A stretch of DNA of 64,000 nucleotides. Source: RI-242 sp038246255 (GTDB taxonomy: Bacteria > Planctomycetota > UBA1135 > GCA-002686595). Below the pieces are notes generated by a model. That model ran no database searches, was not told the DNA's origin, and was given only the letters and a program-made list of their open reading frames with translations. The DNA lies in NCBI GenBank assembly GCA_038246255.1, contig JBBRWC010000001.1:1-64000 (forward strand), read 5' to 3'. Position numbers and translations under genes: made by a program. Below are positions 57,862-64,000 of this stretch, in pieces. The first letter of the stretch is position 1. Every line of letters begins with the position of its first letter.

Positions 57862-58782
57862 TCAACCGGCCGCGAACTCGTCGCGCAGGCGCACGAGAAG
57901 CTGCTGGGTCGCACGGATACCGGCTTCCTCGTCGGGGTCGGAACCTTCGTACTCGACGCCAATCCAGCCGCGGTAACCCGCATCCAAGACAATTCGAAGC
58001 ATGCGGCGGTAATCCGTGCCGGTTTCGTTGCCGGACGCGTCGAATGCGTGGCTTTTTGCGCTGACAGCGCGGGCGAAGGGCATGAGCTCGGCGACGCCGA
58101 CGTAGCGGTCGTACCACTCGTCGTCGCGCACGCGGAAGTTGCCAAAATCAGGCAGTGTGCCGATGTGTGGATGGTCCACCTTGGCCATCACTTCGGCGAG
58201 CCACTTGCCGTTCGAGGAAAGCCCGCCGTGGTTCTCCACGATCACGTGCAGGCCGCGTTTGTCTCCCTCCGTGGCCAGTTGCCGGAGCCCGTCCGCCGCG
58301 CGGTCACGCTGCTCCTGCCACGTGCCCGAACTCTGCGCGTTCACGCGGATCGAGTGGCATCCCAGCTCCGCCGCGGCGTCGAGCCACGGCGCGTGGTTCG
58401 CCACGGCTTTGGTGCGTGCCGCCTCGTCCGCGTCCCCCAGGGCGCCCAGACCGTCGCACATGATCAACAAACTGCGCTGGCCCGCGTCTTCGCAGCGCTT
58501 TTTGAGCTCCGCCACCCAACGTCGATCGTCCGCGGCGCTCGCAAAAAAACTGTTCACGTATTCCAGCGCGTCGAATCCAAGTTCGCGCGCCCGCGCCGGA
58601 AAGTCGAGCGCTGCGAGGCGCCCGGACTGGTGAGCGCGGTGCAAGGACCACTGGGCGAGGGAGATCCGGAAAGACGGCTCGTTGGCCATGGAATCGTCCC
58701 TGGCCCGACGCGGACCGGCAAAGAGGGCCGGGGTCAGCGCCAGGCTGGCAGCGCCCCCCAGGAAAGTGCGGCGGTTGTGCAT
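57862..58782 (-). CDS. Tat-exported sugar phosphate isomerase/epimerase (AP-endonuclease-2 fold)
   Basis: A 306-residue TIM-barrel protein of the hydroxypyruvate isomerase/xylose isomerase-like family. The start NRRTFLGGAASLAL is a twin-arginine signal. Metal-ligand candidates are the Glu in VIVENHGGLS (about 178), HIGTLPDFGNF (Asp), AKSHAFD (His) and GVEYEGSD (Glu). With the downstream oxidoreductase it forms a pair often seen in carbohydrate-catabolic loci of this phylum. ATG 58782 was chosen over 58800, six codons upstream, because it puts the Arg pair at the usual place. The sugar is unknown. Confidence 0.9.
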   Translation of the reverse strand: MHNRRTFLGGAASLALTPALFAGPRRARDDSMANEPSFRISLAQWSLHRAHQSGRLAALDFPARARELGFDALEYVNSFFASAADDRRWVAELKKRCEDAGQRSLLIMCDGLGALGDADEAARTKAVANHAPWLDAAAELGCHSIRVNAQSSGTWQEQRDRAADGLRQLATEGDKRGLHVIVENHGGLSSNGKWLAEVMAKVDHPHIGTLPDFGNFRVRDDEWYDRYVGVAELMPFARAVSAKSHAFDASGNETGTDYRRMLRIVLDAGYRGWIGVEYEGSDPDEEAGIRATQQLLVRLRDEFAAG

Positions 58783-58837
58783 CGCGAGCACTGTACCCAT
58801 CGCCCCGCGGCCGTGGGGCGCTACTCTGCGCTCCACG

Positions 58838-59437
58838 ATGCGGCTGTTCTCAACTCCGAACTCCACGTACTCCCGGCGCGTGCGGATCGCCCTCGCGGAG
58901 AAAGGCCTCACCGCGGACATCGAGGAAACGCCCGCAGCCCGGCGGCGCGAACCCGAGTTCCTCGACCTCAATCCCTACGGGCGGATTCCGGTGCTCGTCG
59001 ATGGCACAACCGTCGTCTACGAATCCACGGCAATCCTTGAGTACCTCGAAGCGGCCCACCCTGCCCCTGCGCTCGTCCCCCCCACGCCCGGGGGCCGCGC
59101 GCATACGGCGATGCACGTCAAGCTGTGCGACCTTGAGTTCACACACCTGGCGCGCGCCATCCAGCGGCCCAAGCGCTTCGACCCCCAAGACACCTGGGAT
59201 GAGGCTGCGTTCGCCGCGGCTCGCCCGCCGCTCGTCCGTCACTTCGAACACCTCGAGCGCACCCTCGCCGATCAGCGTTACCTGGTCTGTGACCAGTTCA
59301 CGCTCGCCGACCTTGTCTACATCCCTTTCATGCACTTCCACGCACTCCTGGAATTGCCCTTGCCGCCCCGCGTTGCAGCATGGTGGGAGCGCCTCGCGAA
59401 GCGTCCCAGCGTCCGCGCCACCGAACCCTCCCAATGA
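58838..59437 (+). CDS. Glutathione S-transferase family protein
   Basis: A 199-residue GST. The N-terminal thioredoxin-like domain contains NSTYSRRVRIALAEKGL (Ser/Tyr near residue 10 as possible catalytic residues), the cis-Pro in GRIPVLVDG and the glutathione gamma-Glu contact in VYESTAILEYLE. The C-terminal helical domain has CDQFTLADLVYIPFMHF. The substrate is not predictable and the genome may use another thiol. Its stop overlaps the M3 peptidase start (ATGA), so they are co-translated. Confidence 0.9.
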   Translation: MRLFSTPNSTYSRRVRIALAEKGLTADIEETPAARRREPEFLDLNPYGRIPVLVDGTTVVYESTAILEYLEAAHPAPALVPPTPGGRAHTAMHVKLCDLEFTHLARAIQRPKRFDPQDTWDEAAFAAARPPLVRHFEHLERTLADQRYLVCDQFTLADLVYIPFMHFHALLELPLPPRVAAWWERLAKRPSVRATEPSQ

Positions 59438-61125
59438 CCCGCCCGATGCTCACCTTTGCCGACATTCAACCCGCCGTTCCCGACATCGATTCCCTGCGGA
59501 CGCGCACCGAATCGATCTTGGGCGATCTTTCTCGCGCGCGCACCAGCGCCGCTGCGATGGAACCCTTGAAGGTGTGGGATGGCATGCGCAGGGAAGTCAA
59601 GAGCTACCGCTCCCATGTTTCCCTGCGTTTCCAGCAGGACACACGCGACCCCGCGCGCAAGGCCGCGCGCGAGGCGTGGGACCAGTCCGCACCGGGTTGG
59701 ACCGAGCTCGAGGTGCGCGTGAAGCGGGCACTCCTTAGCCATCCACTGCGCCGCGTGTTGGAGGCTGAGCTCGGCGGCCAGGCGTTTGCCCTGTGGGAGT
59801 CGGAGGCGCTCGCGTTCGACAGCGCGATCAAGGCCGATCTCGTCGCCGAATCGCGCCTTGGTGCGCAGTACACCGAAAAACTCGCGGGGGCGAAGATCGA
59901 GTTTCAGGGCAAGAGCGAGAACCTGAGCACCCTCCCGCGCTTTCGCCAACACCAGGACCGCGCCGTGCGCCGGGCGGCGGAAATCGCCCTTTGGAGCTGG
60001 TTCGACGCCAACCAAGACCACCTCGATCGCATTTTCTCCGACCTCGTCGCCGTGCGTACACGCATGGCACGCACGCTGGGGCTCGACAACTTTGTCGACC
60101 TCGCGTACCGCCGGATGTGCCGCGTCGACTACTCGCGTGCCGACGTCGAAAACTTCCGCACGGCGATCCGCGAAGTCGTCGTGCCCCTTGCAGCACAGAT
60201 CAGCGCGCGCCAGGCCAAGACGTTGGGTGTCGACGGACTGATGGCCTGGGACGAAACCGTGCACGATCCCGCGGGCAATCCGCTGCCAAAGGGTGACCTC
60301 GACTGGCTGGTGGAGCGCTCACGCGAAGTTTTTGCCGAACTGGGGGCGCCGTTGGGCGACTTCTTCGCGCGCATGGCCGACGGCGGGTTCCTCGACCTCG
60401 ACAGCCGCGACGGCAAAGCGGGCGGCGGTTTTTGCACATCCTTCCCCACCCACGGGATGCCGTTCGTGTTCGCCAACTTCAACGGCACGAAGGGCGACGT
60501 CGAGGTGTTGACCCACGAGATCGGCCACGCGTTCCAGAACTACTCGAGCCGCGAACTTTGGCCGTGCGACTACCACTGGCCGACGTACGAATCCGCCGAG
60601 ATCCACTCGATGTCCCTCGAGTTGCTGTCGTTCCCGCAGATGGAGCGCTACTTCCAGACCGACGCGGAGCGCTTCCGCCGCACGCACCTTGCGGAATCGA
60701 TCCTCTTCCTGCCCTACGGCACCGCCGTCGACCACTTCCAGCACGAGCTCTACGCGCGCCCGCACCTCACCGCGGCCGAACGCCACGGACTGTGGCTCGA
60801 GATGGAGCGAATGTACCTGCCCTGGCGCAACTGGGGCGACATGCCCCACGCATCCAAGGGCGGTCGCTGGCAAATGCAACGCCACATCTACCTTTCGCCC
60901 TTCTACTACATCGACTACGTACTGGCCCAGAGCACGGCGCTGCAACTTTGGGCGCAGGCAGAAACGGACCGCGAGGGCGCGCTCGCCGCATACCACGGCC
61001 TGTGCGCTAAGGGCGGCTCGCTGCCATTCCAGGGCCTCGTGCGCTCCGCCGGTCTCGTCAGCCCGTTCGACGCGGGCTGCCTCGACACCGTGTCAAAGCG
61101 CGTGCGCACAGCTCTCGCCCTCTGA
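59434..61125 (+). CDS. M3 family oligoendopeptidase (PepF-like)
   Basis: A 563-residue zinc endopeptidase that degrades oligopeptides in the cytoplasm. The catalytic HEIGH is at 361-365 (VLTHEIGHAFQNY) and the third ligand Glu at about 389 (YESAEIHSMSLELLSF). The C-terminal substrate segment SPFYYIDYVLAQSTALQLW is typical of the PepF/M3B group. Length matches the family (about 560-600). ATG 59434 overlaps the GST stop. It converges with the RidA gene. Confidence 0.94.
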   Translation: MTRPMLTFADIQPAVPDIDSLRTRTESILGDLSRARTSAAAMEPLKVWDGMRREVKSYRSHVSLRFQQDTRDPARKAAREAWDQSAPGWTELEVRVKRALLSHPLRRVLEAELGGQAFALWESEALAFDSAIKADLVAESRLGAQYTEKLAGAKIEFQGKSENLSTLPRFRQHQDRAVRRAAEIALWSWFDANQDHLDRIFSDLVAVRTRMARTLGLDNFVDLAYRRMCRVDYSRADVENFRTAIREVVVPLAAQISARQAKTLGVDGLMAWDETVHDPAGNPLPKGDLDWLVERSREVFAELGAPLGDFFARMADGGFLDLDSRDGKAGGGFCTSFPTHGMPFVFANFNGTKGDVEVLTHEIGHAFQNYSSRELWPCDYHWPTYESAEIHSMSLELLSFPQMERYFQTDAERFRRTHLAESILFLPYGTAVDHFQHELYARPHLTAAERHGLWLEMERMYLPWRNWGDMPHASKGGRWQMQRHIYLSPFYYIDYVLAQSTALQLWAQAETDREGALAAYHGLCAKGGSLPFQGLVRSAGLVSPFDAGCLDTVSKRVRTALAL

Positions 61126-61147
61126 GCTTGCAACCGCGCGGCGGTGA

Positions 61148-61564
61148 TCAGGGCGTGGGGCCCGGGATTGCCGCCGTCCCTTCGATTTCGACGAGCGCGC
61201 CATCCTCGACGAGATCAGCGACCTGCACCAGCGCCATCGCCGGATAGTGCCGTCCGACGAGATCGCGCCACGCCGCTCCCACTTCCTTCAGGCTCCGCAA
61301 ATACGCGCGTTTGTCGGTCACGTACACCGTCAAACGCACGAGGTGCTGTGCTCCACCGCCCGCGGCCTCCACGACCGCGATCGTGTTCGCCAGCGCCTGG
61401 CGGAACTGGGTGGCGAAATCGCCTGCGCCGACGAGCCGACCAGCGGGATCCCACGCGATCTGACCCGCGGTGAACACGAGCCGCGCCGCACCGTCAACCG
61501 CGATGCCGTTCGAGTATCCCTTGGGCGCGGCCCATCCTTCGGGTTGCAGGACGTGCATTTGCAT
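61148..61564 (-). CDS. RidA/YjgF family protein
   Basis: A 138-residue RidA-fold protein, likely a trimeric enamine/imine deaminase that protects PLP enzymes from 2-aminoacrylate. The typical blocks are GYSNGIAVDGAARLVFTAGQ (marked by VFTAGQIAWDP near 32), LANTIAVVEAAGGGAQHLVRLTVYVTDK and ALVEIEGTAAIP. The Arg of the RLTVYVTD segment corresponds to the carboxylate-binding Arg, which supports activity. It is 8 bp downstream of the SDR gene on the same strand and probably co-transcribed. Confidence 0.92.
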   Translation of the reverse strand: MQMHVLQPEGWAAPKGYSNGIAVDGAARLVFTAGQIAWDPAGRLVGAGDFATQFRQALANTIAVVEAAGGGAQHLVRLTVYVTDKRAYLRSLKEVGAAWRDLVGRHYPAMALVQVADLVEDGALVEIEGTAAIPGPTP

Positions 61565-61572
61565 GGTGAGTC

Positions 61573-62400
61573 TCAGCCGCGCTTGACGGCGGGAAAACCG
61601 GGGTCGACACGCCGCGAATCGGCGCCGTCCATTTCGAGCACGATTCCCGATTGCGGCGAGCGCAGGAGCTCGAGCGTCGCCTGCGCGACGTCCGCGGGCT
61701 TCACAAGCGCCTTGCCCGGGTTCTCGGCCGCGAAAAACGCGCGTGCCTGTTCGCGGGTCTTGCCCGTCTTTGCGACGACGTTATCGATCGATGCGTCGAG
61801 CATCGGAGAATCGACGTAGTGCGGGCACAGAGCGTGCATCCGCACGCCGCGCGGGGCAATTTCCAGCGCCGCGGCGCGCGTGAAACCGACGAGGGCATGT
61901 TTGCTCGCGCAGTACGCACTCACGTACGAGTAACCGCGCAGGCCCGCACTGGAAGCGACGTGGACGATCGAACCGTCGCCGCGCTGTACCATGGCGGGCG
62001 CGAGCGCCTCGACAAGACGCCGCGGCCCGTGGAAGTTCACGTTGAGATGCGCTTCGAACGGGTCGGTGTCGTGGGGCTGCTTGGGCAACAACGGCGCGCT
62101 GATCGCCACGCCCGCGTTGCACACGAGCCAACCCAGCGGACCGTGCTCCGCTTCGAACACCTCGAGGAACAGCACGAGCGCGCGGATCGCGTCGGGCGAA
62201 ACGACGTCGCACTCGATGCCCACGAGGCGCGCGCCAGGGAACTCGCGCTGCAGCTCCGCGCGCGCGCGGTCGAGTCCCGGGCGGCCGCGGGCGGCGAGCG
62301 CCACCGCTGCGCCCTCCGCGACGAGCGCACGCGCGATGGCGAATCCGATGCCGCGGCTGGCGCCAGTAACGAGCGCGGTCGGTGCAAGGGGGCGTTCCAT
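61573..62400 (-). CDS. Short-chain dehydrogenase/reductase
   Basis: A 275-residue classical SDR. The cofactor site TGASRGIGFAIA is at about 12-23, NAG at about 95-97, and the catalytic Ser-Tyr-Lys set in VASSAGLRGYSYVSAYCASKHAL (Ser near 149, YxxxK near 164-168). LAARGRPGLDRARA suggests NADP preference through the basic residues. Substrate could be a 3-oxoacyl compound or another ketone/alcohol. No acyl-carrier gene is nearby. It heads a two-gene unit with the RidA gene. Confidence 0.92.
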   Translation of the reverse strand: MERPLAPTALVTGASRGIGFAIARALVAEGAAVALAARGRPGLDRARAELQREFPGARLVGIECDVVSPDAIRALVLFLEVFEAEHGPLGWLVCNAGVAISAPLLPKQPHDTDPFEAHLNVNFHGPRRLVEALAPAMVQRGDGSIVHVASSAGLRGYSYVSAYCASKHALVGFTRAAALEIAPRGVRMHALCPHYVDSPMLDASIDNVVAKTGKTREQARAFFAAENPGKALVKPADVAQATLELLRSPQSGIVLEMDGADSRRVDPGFPAVKRG

Positions 62401-62458
62401 CGACCGCGAAGTTTAGGGCGACGCGCGCTTCAACGTGCCGCGAATTTTGGCCTCGGGC

Positions 62459-63731
<1,273 letters not shown>

Positions 63732-63735
<4 letters not shown>

Positions 63736-64000
63736 GCCGGGCCTCCATCGAGTTCGCGCCGCAGGAGCGCCCGCGCCACGCGCCAATCGCGCTCCACGCT
63801 CGCCGTCGAGCGCCCCAGCACCTTGGCGGTCTCCTGGATCGACAGACCGCCGAAGAACCGCAGTTCGACGAGACGGGCAAGATCATCGTCCGCGGCCTCC
63901 AGGCTATCGAGCGCGACGTCGAGCGCGATGAGGTCCAGTTGGCGCGCCTCGACGGCCGCAACGTGCTCAAGGACACGGCGGTGGATGCGCTGCACGATCG
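63732..64000 (-). CDS. ECF-type sigma-70 family factor, C-terminal part (partial)
   Basis: The frame runs off the window; at least 89 codons are visible. The sequence HVAAVEARQLDLIALDVALDSLEAADD followed by VELRFFGGLSIQETAKVLG and ASVERDWRVARALLRREL is the region 4 HTH (-35 recognition) of the planctomycete ECF group whose genes stand beside Ser/Thr kinases. Region 2 lies outside. Its downstream kinase partner overlaps by four bases but is decayed, so the sigma factor may no longer be controlled in the original way. Confidence 0.85.

Overview
The window is a high-GC (roughly 70%), densely coded bacterial chromosome segment. Several traits point to a member of the Planctomycetota: an ECF sigma factor next to a Ser/Thr kinase gene, Tat-exported Gfo/Idh/MocA and sugar-isomerase proteins, a sulfatase-fold lipoprotein, and secreted proteins with the shared C-terminal domain seen at 2-316 and at the end of the metalloprotease (19336-21792). 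This placement is an inference from gene content, not a phylogeny. Few genes have a clear Shine-Dalgarno; many neighbours overlap by ATGA, GTGA or TTGA.

Layout. 1-8320: end of a secreted protein, then a minus-strand run (thiolase, 3-hydroxyacyl-CoA dehydrogenase, two acyl-CoA dehydrogenases with a small HTH gene between them, MBL hydrolase, BtuF-like protein, NADP-isocitrate dehydrogenase), which looks like acyl-CoA oxidation leading into the TCA cycle. 8321-8881: non-coding, with a strong plus-strand intrinsic terminator behind several hairpins, a candidate structured RNA. 8882-19335: nitrilase-family amidase, a membrane protein, a MITE-like element, a LysR regulator, an alpha/beta hydrolase, a methyltransferase-kinase fusion, an SLC13 transporter and a frameshifted membrane protein. 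19336-25650: metzincin-like secreted protein, methyltransferase, aconitase. 25823-35818: Dph6-like protein with a worn P-loop, tRNA-Ala(CGC), RNase D, tRNA-Asp(GTC), ABC-F ATPase, MacB/LolCDE-type exporter pair, DJ-1-like protein, DUF2959 lipoprotein. 36144-44760: atypical response regulator, MazG, second MITE copy, SIS deaminase with a solute-binding lipoprotein, DUF427, QueC, Mrp ATPase, 2OG-Fe(II) oxygenase, DnaJ-like/CbpM-like pair. 44866-54789: O-antigen-ligase-like protein, FBPase, and a tightly packed minus-strand set (enoyl-CoA hydratase, acyl-CoA dehydrogenase, 2Fe-2S ferredoxin, pseudokinase, benzoate-CoA-ligase-like enzyme, creatininase-fold amidase, thioesterase, MetF). 54895-64000: sulfatase-fold lipoprotein, Tat-exported oxidoreductase and isomerase, GST with M3 peptidase, RidA, SDR, a decayed kinase gene and the end of an ECF sigma factor.

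I see no CRISPR array, prophage, integrase, restriction system or intact transposase. The most unusual signals are the orphan terminator/structured RNA at about 8600-8842, two ~197-bp CTAG-flanked elements with terminal inverted repeats (11068-11265, 38152-38347), a second ~64-bp dispersed repeat (26501-26564, 40559-40622), and several conserved folds that have lost signature residues (Dph6-like, receiver domain, kinase, Mrp).
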